Shown: positions 26,414-36,114 of the stretch, in pieces
How positions within the stretch are numbered: position 1 is the stretch's first letter
Layout of the letters: every line of letters begins with the position of its first letter
From: an uncultured Maritimibacter sp.
GTDB lineage: Bacteria > Pseudomonadota > Alphaproteobacteria > Rhodobacterales > Rhodobacteraceae
Assembly: GCA_913063035.1 (NCBI GenBank)
Contig: CAJXYS010000001.1
Coordinates: forward strand, 62,001 to 126,000
Reading direction: 5' to 3'
DNA length: 64,000 nucleotides
Position numbers and translations under genes: made by a program
The notes under the pieces: model-generated
Told to the model about the DNA's origin: nothing
What the model saw: only the letters and a program-made list of their open reading frames with translations
The model's database searches: none

Positions 26414-26460
26414 TGCTCCATTAAAAAGTCCCCGTCACGCCAGGAAGCCGTTGTGACGGG
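26414..26460 (-). ncRNA. SAM/SAH riboswitch controlling metK translation
   Basis: The minus strand carries the outer stem CCCGTCAC / GTGACGGG around the conserved CACAACGGCTTCCTGGCG core, then an A/T-rich linker and ATGGAGCA. This agrees with the SAM/SAH class described upstream of metK in Rhodobacterales, in which the core pairs with GGAGC in a pseudoknot. The GGAGC lies about 7-8 nt before the ATG, so ligand binding would hide the ribosome site. Confidence 0.93.
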
Positions 26461-26471
26461 CAATGCGACTT

Positions 26472-26500
26472 GAGTTACTGAGCCTGGCGCCGGGCGTCAA
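26472..26500 (-). promoter_or_regulatory. Probable metK promoter
   Basis: TTGACG and TAACTC are spaced by 17 nt on the minus strand and overlap the lnt stop codon. The predicted start of transcription falls within a few bases of the 5' end of the riboswitch stem. The -10 is a poor match. Confidence 0.45.
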
Positions 26501-28029
26501 TCCAATACTGCGCGCCGCCGCCGCGCGCCGAGCCCCGCGAGCCCCGCCAGCAGCACCGCCAGCACCGGCCAGTCCGGCCAGCGGCTGTAAGGCGTCGGCG
26601 CCAGGCGGCCGGGAAGGCGGGCATCGAGATGGCCCGCCTCGCCGAGCGGCAGCGCGGCGGTGACGCGCCCATGCGCGTCGATCACCGCCGAAACGCCGGT
26701 ATTGGCCGCGCGCAGCATCGGCAGGCCCTGCTCGATCGCGCGCACCCGCGACTGCGCGAGATGCTGATAGGGCCCGGCGACGCGCCCGAACCACGCGTCG
26801 TTGGTGATGTGCACGAGCACGTCCGGCCGGTTCGGCGCGCCGAACACGTCCTGTGGAAAGACGGCCTCGTAGCAAATGAGCGGCAGCACCCGGCCCAGCC
26901 CGGGGATCTCCAGCAGCTCCGGCCCGGGACCGGGGACGTATCCCCCGCCGACGCGGCTGGCGATCCCGTAGAGCCCAAGCTTCGCCAGCTGCGAGTCGAA
27001 GGGCAGGTATTCCCCGAAGGGCACGAGATGATGCTTGTCATAGAGCGCCGAGGGCGCGGCGCCCTCGGCGATCACGGCGAGGCTGTTGTGATACCCCGCA
27101 TCGCTTCGGCGCTGCGCCCCGAAGATCAGGGCCGGCGCAGCCCCGGCCGCCGCGCGCATCTCTTCGATTGCCGGTTCCGCGCCGTTCAGCAGCCACGGCA
27201 TCGCGGTTTCGGGCCAGATGACCACGTCCGGGGGCGTGTCCGACGGGGCGGCGGTCAGGTCGAGCGCGCGGTCGAAGAAGACCGGGATCATGTCGCGACG
27301 CCACTTGAGATGCTGCGCGGCATTGGGCTGCACGAGCCGCACCTGGGTCTGCGTCGCCGGCGCGCGCTCCGCCAGCCGCACCGTCCCCGCGGCCCAGGCC
27401 GCCCCCAGAACCGCCAGGGCGAGCCCGGCTGCCGCGCCGCCCCGTCCCGACCAACCGGCGGCCGCCGGCAGGGCCACGGCCAGCAGCGTCACCAGGCCAA
27501 CGCCGTGAATGCCGGCATAGGCGGTCAGCTGGATCACCGGGGTCTCGGTCCAGACATAGGCCGGCAGGGCCCAGGGAAAGCCCGTCAGCACATAGGCCCG
27601 AAGGATCCCCGCCAGCGTCAGGGTCAGCGCCATCGCCAGCGCGCGGCTGGCCTGTCCGGTGCCAAGGCGGTGCGCGATCCAGGCGGCGGCGCCCCAGAAC
27701 ATCGCCATGCCCCCCGCCATGCCGACCAGCGCGAAGGGCGCCATCCAGCCATGGCGCGCCACGTCCACCATGAAAGGCTCGACGATCCAGAACAGCGTGC
27801 CGGCGAAATAGGCGCAGCCCGCCGCCCATCCGCGCCAGAGCGCGGCCCGGGCGTCCGGCGCCGTGGCCACGAGCCAGATCGTCAGCGCAAGGCCCGGCAG
27901 GGCCAGGACCGGCAGCGCCACCGGCACATGCCCCGCCGCGCCGGCCAGCCCGGCCAGCGCCGCAAGTGCCAGCGCGCGGCGCGGCGAGAGCGCGCGCCGC
28001 GGCACGGCGGAGGCGCCGCCCGCGCCCAC
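26497..28029 (-). CDS. lnt: Apolipoprotein N-acyltransferase
   Basis: The 510-residue inner-membrane enzyme adds the third acyl chain to lipoproteins. About seven hydrophobic helices precede a periplasmic nitrilase-type domain. The catalytic triad is the Glu in VIWPETAMPW, the Lys in YDKHHLVPFGEYLP and the Cys in LICYEAVFP. It starts with GTG 2 nt after the corC stop and is probably coupled to it. The length is normal. Confidence 0.96.
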   Translation of the reverse strand: MGAGGASAVPRRALSPRRALALAALAGLAGAAGHVPVALPVLALPGLALTIWLVATAPDARAALWRGWAAGCAYFAGTLFWIVEPFMVDVARHGWMAPFALVGMAGGMAMFWGAAAWIAHRLGTGQASRALAMALTLTLAGILRAYVLTGFPWALPAYVWTETPVIQLTAYAGIHGVGLVTLLAVALPAAAGWSGRGGAAAGLALAVLGAAWAAGTVRLAERAPATQTQVRLVQPNAAQHLKWRRDMIPVFFDRALDLTAAPSDTPPDVVIWPETAMPWLLNGAEPAIEEMRAAAGAAPALIFGAQRRSDAGYHNSLAVIAEGAAPSALYDKHHLVPFGEYLPFDSQLAKLGLYGIASRVGGGYVPGPGPELLEIPGLGRVLPLICYEAVFPQDVFGAPNRPDVLVHITNDAWFGRVAGPYQHLAQSRVRAIEQGLPMLRAANTGVSAVIDAHGRVTAALPLGEAGHLDARLPGRLAPTPYSRWPDWPVLAVLLAGLAGLGARRRRAVLD

Positions 28030-28031
28030 GC

Positions 28032-28919
28032 TTATTCCGCGGGATGGGGGTTGAGCCGTACGCGCACCCGCTTGATCCGGCGGGCATCGGCGTCGACGAT
28101 CTCGAACTCCGCGCCGGCGGGGTGGCGGATCACCTCGCCCCGGCCCGGCACGCGGCCCGTCAGCACGAAGACGAGCCCGCCCAGCGTGTCGATCTCTTCC
28201 TCGTCGTCCTCGTCGACCAGCTTGAGGCCGGTTTCGGCCTCGAACTCGTCGAGCGGAGTGCGCGATTGCGCAAGATAGACGCCGGGCTTCTCGAGAAGCC
28301 AGAACTTGTCCTCATCGATGTCGTGTTCGTCGCTGATCTCGCCGATGACCTGCTCGATCAGATCCTCGATCGTCACCAGCCCGTCCACGCCGCCGTATTC
28401 GTCGATCACCAGCGCCATGTGGCGCCGGTCGCTCTGCATTTTCTGCAGCAGCACCCCGATCGGCATCGAGGGCGGCGCGAACAGGAGCGGGCGCACCATG
28501 GTCTTGAGATCGAAATTGCCGCCGCCCTTGCCGTTGAAGCCGTGGCGCAGCGCCAGGTCCTTGAGGTGGATGAGTCCCACCGGCGTGTCGAGCGTGCCGT
28601 CATAGACCGGCAGCCGGGTCAGGCCGCTTTCGCGGAAGACCTCGACCAGTTCCGGCAGGCCGATGTCCTGCGGCACCGACACGATCTCGGCGCGCGGCAG
28701 CGCCACGTCCTCGACCCGCATCTGTCGGAGATTGCCCATGCCGCCGCGCGGCACCTGCAGGTTCCCGAGCTCGTCGTGATGGTCATGGCCGTCCGCGGCG
28801 TCTTCGTCCTCGCCGCCGAATGCACCGAAAAGCCTTTCGAAAAGGCCCTTTTCCTTGTTCTCTTCCGTATCCTGCGCGCCCTGCGCCGCGCTAGAGGATC
28901 CGTCGGTCGTCTCGCCCAT
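28032..28919 (-). CDS. CorC/HlyC-type CBS-domain protein
   Basis: The product is about 295 residues. An acidic, His-containing N-terminal segment leads to two CBS domains (about 70-190, including RLPVYDGTLDTPVGLIHLKD and HMALVIDEYGGVDGLVTIED). A C-terminal CorC_HlyC domain follows. It lacks the membrane domain of larger relatives. CorC is linked to Mg2+/Co2+ handling in enterobacteria; the role here is not proven. The start at 28919 has GGAAAGAG upstream. It lies 40 nt after ybeY in the conserved phoH-ybeY-corC-lnt order. Confidence 0.92.
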   Translation of the reverse strand: MGETTDGSSSAAQGAQDTEENKEKGLFERLFGAFGGEDEDAADGHDHHDELGNLQVPRGGMGNLRQMRVEDVALPRAEIVSVPQDIGLPELVEVFRESGLTRLPVYDGTLDTPVGLIHLKDLALRHGFNGKGGGNFDLKTMVRPLLFAPPSMPIGVLLQKMQSDRRHMALVIDEYGGVDGLVTIEDLIEQVIGEISDEHDIDEDKFWLLEKPGVYLAQSRTPLDEFEAETGLKLVDEDDEEEIDTLGGLVFVLTGRVPGRGEVIRHPAGAEFEIVDADARRIKRVRVRLNPHPAE

Positions 28920-28959
28920 CTCTCTTTCCAACACAAAAACCCGAACGCGTCGGGCCCGT

Positions 28960-29463
28960 TCAATATGGGTCCGCCACCCCGAGCGTTGCAAGGGCGCGGC
29001 GTTCCACCCCCTCCATCAGGAGGGCATCTTTTTCAGATATGTGATCATAGCCCAACAAATGAAGGGTTCCATGCACAAGAAGATGCCGGCAATGATCCGC
29101 GACCGGCTTGCCCTGCGCCGCGGCTTCGCGGGCGACGGTGTCATAGGCGATCGCGATATCCCCGAGATGCGTGCGCGCCTCGAACGGGTCGGCGGCCGGA
29201 CCCGGCGGCACCGCGCCCGGCGCGTCCGCGACCAGGTGCTGCGCCGGCCAGGACAGCACGTTTGTCGGGCGCGCCCTGTCCCGGAAATCGGCGTTCAGGG
29301 CCGCGATGCGGCCATCGTCGCAGGCCAGAAGCCCGATCTCGAAGCCGGCCGGATCGTATCCGCATTCCCGCAGGGCCGCGGCGCAGGCCTGCGCGGCGAG
29401 CGCCTCGAGATCCGTGGCCGTCCAGCGGTCATCCTCGACAACCGCGTCGACGAGATCATCCAT
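28960..29463 (-). CDS. ybeY: Endoribonuclease YbeY (16S rRNA maturation)
   Basis: The product is about 167 residues. It carries the zinc-binding signature HLLVHGTLHLLGYDH and the upstream NVLSWP segment of the UPF0054 family. It takes part in 16S rRNA 3' processing and ribosome quality control. The ATG at 29463 overlaps the end of phoH by 8 nt and gives the usual length; an ATG at 29484 is possible. corC follows. Confidence 0.95.
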   Translation of the reverse strand: MDDLVDAVVEDDRWTATDLEALAAQACAAALRECGYDPAGFEIGLLACDDGRIAALNADFRDRARPTNVLSWPAQHLVADAPGAVPPGPAADPFEARTHLGDIAIAYDTVAREAAAQGKPVADHCRHLLVHGTLHLLGYDHISEKDALLMEGVERRALATLGVADPY

Positions 29464-30475
29464 CGCCGCCGAGATCCCGGTCATAGGCGTCGATGATCTT
29501 GGCCACCATCGGGTGGCGCACCACGTCGCGGGACGAGAAATAGGTGAAGGAAATGCCGTCGACCGCGCGCAGGATGCGCTCGGCCTCGGCCAGCCCCGAG
29601 GACATGCCGCGCGGCAGGTCCACCTGGCTGCGGTCGCCGGTGATCGCCATGCGCGACCCCTCGCCCAGGCGCGTCAGGAACATCTTCATCTGCATCGCGG
29701 TGGCGTTCTGGGCCTCGTCCAGCACCACGAAGGCATTGGACAGCGTCCGGCCGCGCATGAAGGCCAGCGGCGCGATCTCGATGCGCTTCTCCTCCATCAG
29801 CTTGGCCAGTTGCTTGCCGGGGATGAAGTCGTTCAGCGCATCGTAGAGCGGCTGCATGTAGGGATCGACCTTCTCCTTCATGTCGCCGGGCAGGAAGCCC
29901 AGCCGCTCGCCGGCTTCGACCGCGGGGCGCGACAGGATGATCCGGTCCACGTGGCCGTCGATGAACATCGACACCGCGACCGCCACGGCGAGGTAGGTCT
30001 TGCCGGTCCCCGCCGGCCCGATGCCGAAGCACAGCTCGTGCGAAAAGAGCGACTCGACATAGGCCTTCTGGGTCTGGGTGCGCGGCTCGATGACCTTCTT
30101 GCGGGTCTTCACCTCGACCTTGCCGCCCTGGAACATCTCCAGCTGGTCGCCGTCGCGGCTGCCGGTCTCCGCGTAGCTGTCACCGAAGCGGATCGCCGCG
30201 TCGATATCGGCCGGATCCACGGGCCGCCCCTGTTCGAGCCGGTGGTAGAGCGCCTGCAGCACGTCGACCGCCTGGCCGCGGGCCTCCTCGTCGCCGAGCA
30301 CCCCCAGCTGGTTGCCGCGGCGCAGGATCTGCACCTCGAGCCGATCCTCGATCTGGGCAAGGTTCCGGTCGAATTCTCCGCAGAGATCGATCAGCAATCG
30401 GTTGTCAGGAAATTCCAGAGCCGTCTCGCGGACGTCTTCGGGGATCTGCGGGGGGGTCAGGGCGCTTGTCGCCAA
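29456..30475 (-). CDS. PhoH-family ATPase
   Basis: The 339-residue protein has an N-terminal KH-like region and a C-terminal PhoH ATPase with Walker A FGIGPAGTGKTYLAVA, LSRPAVEAGERLGFLPG, Walker B AFVVLDEAQNAT and sensor ITGDRSQVDLP. It is thought to act in RNA metabolism together with YbeY, whose gene overlaps its 3' end. The start appears to be TTG at 30475, with GGAG 6 nt upstream; no better in-frame ATG is seen near it. miaB lies 124 nt upstream. Confidence 0.94.
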   Translation of the reverse strand: MATSALTPPQIPEDVRETALEFPDNRLLIDLCGEFDRNLAQIEDRLEVQILRRGNQLGVLGDEEARGQAVDVLQALYHRLEQGRPVDPADIDAAIRFGDSYAETGSRDGDQLEMFQGGKVEVKTRKKVIEPRTQTQKAYVESLFSHELCFGIGPAGTGKTYLAVAVAVSMFIDGHVDRIILSRPAVEAGERLGFLPGDMKEKVDPYMQPLYDALNDFIPGKQLAKLMEEKRIEIAPLAFMRGRTLSNAFVVLDEAQNATAMQMKMFLTRLGEGSRMAITGDRSQVDLPRGMSSGLAEAERILRAVDGISFTYFSSRDVVRHPMVAKIIDAYDRDLGGDG

Positions 30476-30599
30476 GAACGGCTCCGTTCCAGAGTTTCTG
30501 CTCTTTCAAGGTGCCAACTCCGGGACATCCAATCAAGAGGCATGGGCAAACTTCATCTTGCCGACACAGAGCCGGGCCGCGGGGCGGGCGCGGGCCGGC

Positions 30600-31925
30600 T
30601 CAGAGCGCGAGTTCGCCGGCCAGCGAATGCGGTTCGGCGCGCAGGATGCGGACAGGGGCGATGCGGCCGATCATCTCCGGCGCAGCCTGGGCATGGACGG
30701 CGTGCAGGTAACCCGACTTGCCCACGAGTTGACCCTCGAGCCTGCCGGGCTTCTCGAACAGCACGTCGAGCGTCCGGCCCACCATCGACTCCTGCGCGGC
30801 GCGCGCCTGCTCGTTCAGCAGTGCCTGCAGCCGCTGGAGCCGCTCGGATTTCCGATCCTCCGGAACCTCCTCCTGCTCTGCCGCGGGCGTGCCCGGGCGC
30901 GCGGAATACTTGAACGAGAACGCCTGCCCGTAGCCGACGGTCTCCACCAGGGCGAGGGTATCGCGGAAATCCGCCTCTGTCTCGCCGGGGAAGCCCACGA
31001 TGAAATCGCCCGAGAGCAGCAGGTCCGGCCGCGCGGCGCGGATGCGTTCGATCAGGCGGATATAGCTCTCGGCGGTATGCTTGCGGTTCATCGCCTTGAG
31101 AACGCGGTCCGAGCCCGACTGCACCGGCAGATGCAGGTAGGGCATCAGCTTGTCGCAGTCGCCATGGGCGGCGATCAGGTCGTCCTCCATGTCGTTGGGA
31201 TGCGAGGTGGTGAAGCGGATGCGCTCCAGCCTGTCGATCTCTGCCAATGTCCGGATCAGCCGCGCCAGCGACCAGTCGCGCCCGTCCGGCCCCTCGCCGT
31301 GATAGGCGTTGACGTTCTGGCCCAGCAGCGTGATCTCGCGCACGCCGCGCGCGACCAGGTCGCGGGCCTCGCGCAGGATGCGGTCCACCGGCCGGCTGAC
31401 CTCGGCGCCGCGGGTATAGGGCACGACGCAGAACGCGCAGAACTTGTCGCAGCCCTCCTGCACCGTCAGGAAGGCGGTGGGGCCGCGCCTGGCCTTGGGG
31501 CGATCCTTGAGGATCTCGAACTTGTCTTCCTCGGGAAAGTCGGTGTCGAGCGCCTTCTCGCCGGCGCGGGCCTTCGCCTCCATCGCGGGCAGGCGGTGAT
31601 AGCTTTGCGGGCCGACGACAAGGTCGACCAGCGGCTGGCGCCGCATGATCTCCTCGCCCTCTGCCTGGGCCACGCAGCCGGCGACGCCGATCTTGAGATC
31701 CGGCTTCTCGGCCTTCAGCCCCTTGAAGCGCCCCAGCTCGGAATAGACCTTCTCGGCGGCCTTCTCGCGGATATGACAGGTGTTCAGCAGGATCATGTCC
31801 GCATCGTCGGCGCGATCCGTGGTCTCGTAGCCCGAAGCGCCCAGCGCCTCGGCCATCCGCTCGCTGTCATAGACGTTCATCTGACAGCCATAGGTCTTGA
31901 TGAAGAGTTTCTTCGGCTCGGCCAT
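30600..31925 (-). CDS. miaB: tRNA-2-methylthio-N6-dimethylallyladenosine synthase
   Basis: The 441-residue radical-SAM methylthiotransferase modifies A37 of tRNAs. The N-terminal domain carries three cluster cysteines ([22 protein letters not shown]). The radical-SAM motif is [18 protein letters not shown]-terminal TRAM domain follows. The ATG at 31925 has AGGA upstream. The 124 nt between it and phoH contain an imperfect GC-rich inverted repeat just after the stop (about 30567-30600), which might be a weak terminator. Confidence 0.97.
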   Translation of the reverse strand: MAEPKKLFIKTYGCQMNVYDSERMAEALGASGYETTDRADDADMILLNTCHIREKAAEKVYSELGRFKGLKAEKPDLKIGVAGCVAQAEGEEIMRRQPLVDLVVGPQSYHRLPAMEAKARAGEKALDTDFPEEDKFEILKDRPKARRGPTAFLTVQEGCDKFCAFCVVPYTRGAEVSRPVDRILREARDLVARGVREITLLGQNVNAYHGEGPDGRDWSLARLIRTLAEIDRLERIRFTTSHPNDMEDDLIAAHGDCDKLMPYLHLPVQSGSDRVLKAMNRKHTAESYIRLIERIRAARPDLLLSGDFIVGFPGETEADFRDTLALVETVGYGQAFSFKYSARPGTPAAEQEEVPEDRKSERLQRLQALLNEQARAAQESMVGRTLDVLFEKPGRLEGQLVGKSGYLHAVHAQAAPEMIGRIAPVRILRAEPHSLAGELAL

Positions 31926-32089
31926 CGTCGGTATCCTGTCGCGCATTCAAGGCCGGCGGTCTACACGATGCGGCCTGCACCCGCAACGCCCCGCCGGGCC
32001 GATTCCCCCCGATCCGGCGATTGCTCGCGCAGGACGGGGACCCCTATCCGGTAATGGTGTGTTATCCCTGCCGCGGCAAGGTCCGCCCG

Positions 32090-32953
32090 ATGGTTTTCAA
32101 CGATCTCGACGCCTTCCTCGACCGGGCGGCGCGTGAGCGCCGCGACGCGCCGCTGGCGCTCGTGTTCCTGGAAGACGGGCGTGCCGCCGGCGCGACGGTG
32201 CAGCATCTGCGCCGCCTCGGCTTTGCGCGGATCGCCGTGCTCGGCGCGCCGCACCACGCGCTCGACCCGGCCCATGCCACCCATGTCGACCGGATCCGCT
32301 ATGACGCCACGGTGCCGGGCGCCGTCGCGGCGGCGGTCGACGCGGTGACGGCCGCGACGCCGGGGCGCTGGATCCATTACTGCTTCAACGCGGAATTCCT
32401 GTTCTTCCCGTTTTGCGAATCCCGCTCGATCCGGGATCTCGTGACCTTCGTCGAGACGGAACGGCGCGCGTCGGTGCTGACATTCGTGGTCGATCTCTAC
32501 GCCGGGGATCTCGCCGCCCATCCGGACGGCGTCGCGCCGGAGGATGCCCATATGGACCGTGCCGGCTATTTCGCGCTGCCCCGCCGGACCGCGGCCGGCC
32601 ATCCCCGCGAGCGGCAGCTGGATTTCTACGGCGGCCTGAAGTTCCGCTTCGAGGAACACGTGCCGCCGGCGCGGCGCCGGATCGACCGGGTCGGGCTTTT
32701 CCGCGCCGCGCCCGGCCTGCGGCTGGGCGACGATCACCGTTTCAACATCCAGGAATACAACACCTATGCCTGCCCCTGGCACAACAACGTGACCGCCGCG
32801 ATCTGTTCGTTCCGCAGCGCCAAGGCGCTGCGCGCGAACCCCGGCTCACGCTTCGAGATCGGGCGTTTCACATGGGATCACTCTGTGCGGTTCGAGTGGC
32901 GCGCGCAGCAACTCATGGATCTGGGCCTGATGGAACCCGGCCAGTGGTTCTGA
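32090..32953 (+). CDS. Uncharacterised protein, distant glycosyltransferase-2-like outline
   Basis: The product is about 287 residues, with no signal peptide and no membrane helix. The N-terminal half (LVFLEDGRAAGATVQHLRRL, LGFARIAVLG, then WIHYCFNAEFLFFPF) has the order of elements of family-2 glycosyltransferases that act on cell-surface glycans. The expected DxD is replaced by FNAEF, so catalysis is doubtful. The C-terminal half has FNIQEYNTYACPWHNN and ends near DHSVRFEWRAQQLMDLGL. I do not recognise a named family. The ATG at 32090 is chosen for AAGG upstream; the frame is open from 32021. It converges on irr with a 6-nt gap. Confidence 0.65.
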   Translation: MVFNDLDAFLDRAARERRDAPLALVFLEDGRAAGATVQHLRRLGFARIAVLGAPHHALDPAHATHVDRIRYDATVPGAVAAAVDAVTAATPGRWIHYCFNAEFLFFPFCESRSIRDLVTFVETERRASVLTFVVDLYAGDLAAHPDGVAPEDAHMDRAGYFALPRRTAAGHPRERQLDFYGGLKFRFEEHVPPARRRIDRVGLFRAAPGLRLGDDHRFNIQEYNTYACPWHNNVTAAICSFRSAKALRANPGSRFEIGRFTWDHSVRFEWRAQQLMDLGLMEPGQWF

Positions 32954-32959
32954 GCCGGC

Positions 32960-33376
32960 TCAGCTGCGGCGCAGCCGGATCACGACGTCGACCTTGGCGA
33001 TTTCCGTCCCCTCGGGGGCCCGCGGAAGGCTGTCGATCCGCAATTCGTCCTGGGGGGCATCGGTCAGCGCGCCGGTGTCTTCCCAGAAGAAATGCGGATG
33101 ATCGTCGATCCGGGTGTCGAAATAGGATTTGTTGCCGTCCACGGTGACCTCCTTGATGAGGCCAGCGTCGCAGAACGCCCGCAGGGTATTGTAGACCGTG
33201 GCCAGGGAAACGCCCTCGCCCGCGGACCGCGACGCGTCGTAGAGGCTCTCGGCGGTGACGTGCCGGTTCTGGCCATCGCCCACGAGCAGGGCGGCCAGCG
33301 ACATGCGTTGGCGCGTCGGGCGCAGCCCCGCGCTGCGCAGCCATTCGGCGCCTTTTTCGAGGGTCTCCGGTTTCAT
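32960..33376 (-). CDS. irr: Fur-family iron response regulator Irr
   Basis: The 138-residue protein has a Fur-type winged helix (GLRPTRQRMSLAALLV, SLATVYNTLRAF). The dimer domain carries the DDHPHFFWEDTG region. The N-terminal part lacks the Cys pairs of classical Fur, and the short HxH stretch is typical of Irr, the haem-responsive iron regulator of alphaproteobacteria. The start MKPETLEKG at 33376 fits; the frame runs on to 33454. It is divergent from fabA with 175 nt between, in which I see no clear iron-control box. Confidence 0.88.
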   Translation of the reverse strand: MKPETLEKGAEWLRSAGLRPTRQRMSLAALLVGDGQNRHVTAESLYDASRSAGEGVSLATVYNTLRAFCDAGLIKEVTVDGNKSYFDTRIDDHPHFFWEDTGALTDAPQDELRIDSLPRAPEGTEIAKVDVVIRLRRS

Positions 33377-33551
33377 GCGGCGGTTCTGTCCTTTTCGTCT
33401 CTGCTGAATATGGAGCCTTTGGGCCCTGTTTTCAAACGGAATCGGGTGCGGCACGGCCGCCCGCGGCGGCCGGTGTGGCTATTGCCTATTCTCCGAGCGG
33501 GGTGATAGGAGGAAGCGGATCATACCGCAAAAACCACGGGGGCGAGCCTGA

Positions 33552-34058
33552 ATGCCGGATTACCCAACCCATTTCGACAAGGACGGACTGCTCCGGTGCG
33601 CGCGCGGCGAGCTGTTCGGTCCGGGCAATCCGCAACTGCCGGAACCGCCGATGCTGATGATGGACCGGGTCACGGACATCTCGGCCGATGGCGGCGAACA
33701 CGGCAAGGGCCACGTGGTGGCGGAACTCGACATTCACCCCGATCTCTGGTTCTTCGCCTGCCATTTCCCGGGCGACCCGGTCATGCCCGGCTGCCTGGGG
33801 CTGGACGCGCTCTGGCAGCTGACGGGGTTCAACCTGGGCTGGCGCGGCATGACCGGCCGCGGCCGCGCGCTCGGCGTGGGCGAGGTCAAGTTCACCGGCA
33901 TGGTGACGCCCGAGACGAGCAAGGTTACCTATTACGTCGATTTCACACGCGTCATCGACCGCAAGCTCAAGCTTGGCCTCGCCAATGGCCGGATGCTGGC
34001 GGATGGCGAGGAGATCTACACCACGACCGACATGAAAGTCGGTCTGTTCACGGATTGA
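33552..34058 (+). CDS. fabA: 3-hydroxyacyl-ACP dehydratase/isomerase FabA
   Basis: The 168-residue hot-dog enzyme dehydrates 3-hydroxydecanoyl-ACP and isomerises trans-2 to cis-3-decenoyl-ACP. The catalytic His and Asp lie in [20 protein letters not shown]. With fabB it forms the anaerobic route to unsaturated fatty acids. fabB follows after 34 nt with an AAGGAGG ribosome site. Confidence 0.97.
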   Translation: MPDYPTHFDKDGLLRCARGELFGPGNPQLPEPPMLMMDRVTDISADGGEHGKGHVVAELDIHPDLWFFACHFPGDPVMPGCLGLDALWQLTGFNLGWRGMTGRGRALGVGEVKFTGMVTPETSKVTYYVDFTRVIDRKLKLGLANGRMLADGEEIYTTTDMKVGLFTD

Positions 34059-34092
34059 TAGACCCCGGCACCGCCGGAAAAGGAGGCCACGC

Positions 34093-35316
34093 ATGCGCCG
34101 CGTCGTCGTAACCGGACTGGGTATCGTTTCCCCGATCGGCAACAGCCAGGAAGACGTCACGAAATCCCTGCGCGAAGGCCGCTCCGGCATCACCTTCGCC
34201 GAGGATTACGCCGAAAAGGGCTTCCGCAGCCAGGTCCACGCCAAGCCCGACATCGTACTCGAGGACCACATCGACAAGCGCCAGCTGCGCTTCATGGGGC
34301 CGGGGGCGGCCTACAACTACATCGCCATGCAGCAGGCGATCGAGGACAGCGGGCTCGAGGAGTCGGACGTGTCGAACGAACGCACGGGGCTGATCGTCGG
34401 GTCCGGCGGGCCGTCGACCTCGAACTTCCTGACCGCACACATGACCGTGCTGGAAAAGGGCGCGCCCAAGCGGATGGGACCGTTCATGGTGACCCGCTGC
34501 ATGTCTTCGACCAATTCGGCCTGCCTCGCCACCCCCTTCAAGATCAAGGGCGTGAACTACTCGATCACCTCGGCCTGCTCGACCAGCGCGCACTGCATCG
34601 GCAACGGGGTGGAACAGATCCAGCTCGGCAAGCAGGACATCGTCTTCGCCGGCGGCGGCGAGGAAGTGGACTGGACGCTCAGCTGCCTCTTCGACGCGAT
34701 GGGGGCGATGAGCTCCAAGTACAACGACACGCCGACCACGGCCTCGCGCCCCTTCGACGCCACCCGCGACGGCTTCGTGATCGCCGGCGGCGGTGGTGTC
34801 CTGGTCCTCGAGGAGCTTGAGCACGCCAAGGCGCGCGGGGCCAAGATCTACGGCGAGGTGACGGGCTACGGCGCCACCTCCGACGGCTACGACATGGTGG
34901 CACCGTCGGGCGAAGGCGGCGAACGGTCGATGAAGCTGGCGCTCTCGACGATCGGCGACCGCAAGGTCGATTACATCAACGCCCACGGCACCTCGACGCC
35001 GGCCGGCGACGTGACCGAAGTCGAAGGCGTGCGCAACGTTTTCGGCGCGGACAACGTGCCCCCCATCGCCTCGACCAAGTCGCTGACCGGCCACAGCCTC
35101 GGCGCCACCGGCGTGCACGAGGCGATCTATTCGCTCCTGATGATGCATGGCGGGTTCATCGCCGCCTCCGCGAACGTGACGGAGCTCGACCCGGCGCTGA
35201 AACCCGAGGAGATCGTGACCGAGTTGCGCGAGGCGGAACTCGACACGGTGCTGTCCAACAGCTTCGGGTTCGGCGGCACCAACGCAACGCTGGTCTTCAG
35301 CAAGTATCACGGATGA
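34093..35316 (+). CDS. fabB: 3-oxoacyl-ACP synthase I
   Basis: The 407-residue condensing enzyme elongates acyl-ACP, including the cis-unsaturated intermediate. The catalytic triad is visible as Cys in [15 protein letters not shown], His in [12 protein letters not shown] and His in [11 protein letters not shown]. The C terminus [16 protein letters not shown] is typical. Its stop overlaps the fabI start by 4 nt (ATGA). Confidence 0.97.
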   Translation: MRRVVVTGLGIVSPIGNSQEDVTKSLREGRSGITFAEDYAEKGFRSQVHAKPDIVLEDHIDKRQLRFMGPGAAYNYIAMQQAIEDSGLEESDVSNERTGLIVGSGGPSTSNFLTAHMTVLEKGAPKRMGPFMVTRCMSSTNSACLATPFKIKGVNYSITSACSTSAHCIGNGVEQIQLGKQDIVFAGGGEEVDWTLSCLFDAMGAMSSKYNDTPTTASRPFDATRDGFVIAGGGGVLVLEELEHAKARGAKIYGEVTGYGATSDGYDMVAPSGEGGERSMKLALSTIGDRKVDYINAHGTSTPAGDVTEVEGVRNVFGADNVPPIASTKSLTGHSLGATGVHEAIYSLLMMHGGFIAASANVTELDPALKPEEIVTELREAELDTVLSNSFGFGGTNATLVFSKYHG

Positions 35317-36110
35317 GCGGAATGGCGGAGTTGATGAAGGGCAAGCGCGGCCTGGTGATGGGCGTCGCGAACGAGAAGTCCATCGCCTGGGGCATTGCCA
35401 AGGCCATGGCGGCCGAAGGCGCGGAGCTTGCCTTCACCTACCAGGGGGAAAACTTCGGCAAGCGGGTCCTGCCGCTCGCGCAGTCGCTCGGGTCGAACTT
35501 CATCATGGACGCCGACGTCATGAACGACGAGTCCATGGACCGGGCTTTCGAAACCCTCGCCGGCGAGTGGGGCAGCCTCGATTTCATCGTCCATGCCATC
35601 GCCTATTCGGACAAGACCGAACTCACCGGGCGCTTCATCAACACGACCCGCGAGAACTTCCGCGACTCGCTGACCATATCCTGCTATTCGCTGATCGACG
35701 TCGCGCGCCGGGCCCGGCCGCTGATGACGAACGGCGGCGCGATCCTGACCCTGACCTACCAGGGATCCAACCGCGTGACGCCCTATTACAACGTCATGGG
35801 CGTGGCCAAGGCGGCGCTGGAATCCGCGGTCCGCTACCTCGCCAACGATCTCGGCCCCGAGCAGATCCGCGTCAACGCGATCAGCCCCGGCCCGATGCGC
35901 ACCCTCGCCGGGGCGGCCATCGGCGGCGCGCGCAAGACCTTCAAGACCACCGAGATCAACGCGCCCCTGCGCGCGAACGCCACGCTCGAGGCGGTGGGCG
36001 GCACCGCCGTCTACCTGGCCTCGGATTACGGCGCCTGCACCACCGGCGAGATCGTCAAGGTGGATGGCGGCTACCACGTTCTCGGCATGCCGCAGATCGA
36101 GAACCTCTGA
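35313..36110 (+). CDS. fabI: Enoyl-ACP reductase (NADH)
   Basis: The 265-residue SDR-fold enzyme catalyses the last step of each elongation cycle. The N-terminal [17 protein letters not shown] loop, the active-site Tyr/Lys in [16 protein letters not shown] and the substrate loop [17 protein letters not shown] are all FabI features. It is third in the fabA-fabB-fabI operon. The small kinase-like gene starts 4 nt later. Confidence 0.97.
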   Translation: MSGMAELMKGKRGLVMGVANEKSIAWGIAKAMAAEGAELAFTYQGENFGKRVLPLAQSLGSNFIMDADVMNDESMDRAFETLAGEWGSLDFIVHAIAYSDKTELTGRFINTTRENFRDSLTISCYSLIDVARRARPLMTNGGAILTLTYQGSNRVTPYYNVMGVAKAALESAVRYLANDLGPEQIRVNAISPGPMRTLAGAAIGGARKTFKTTEINAPLRANATLEAVGGTAVYLASDYGACTTGEIVKVDGGYHVLGMPQIENL

Positions 36111-36114
36111 GCCC

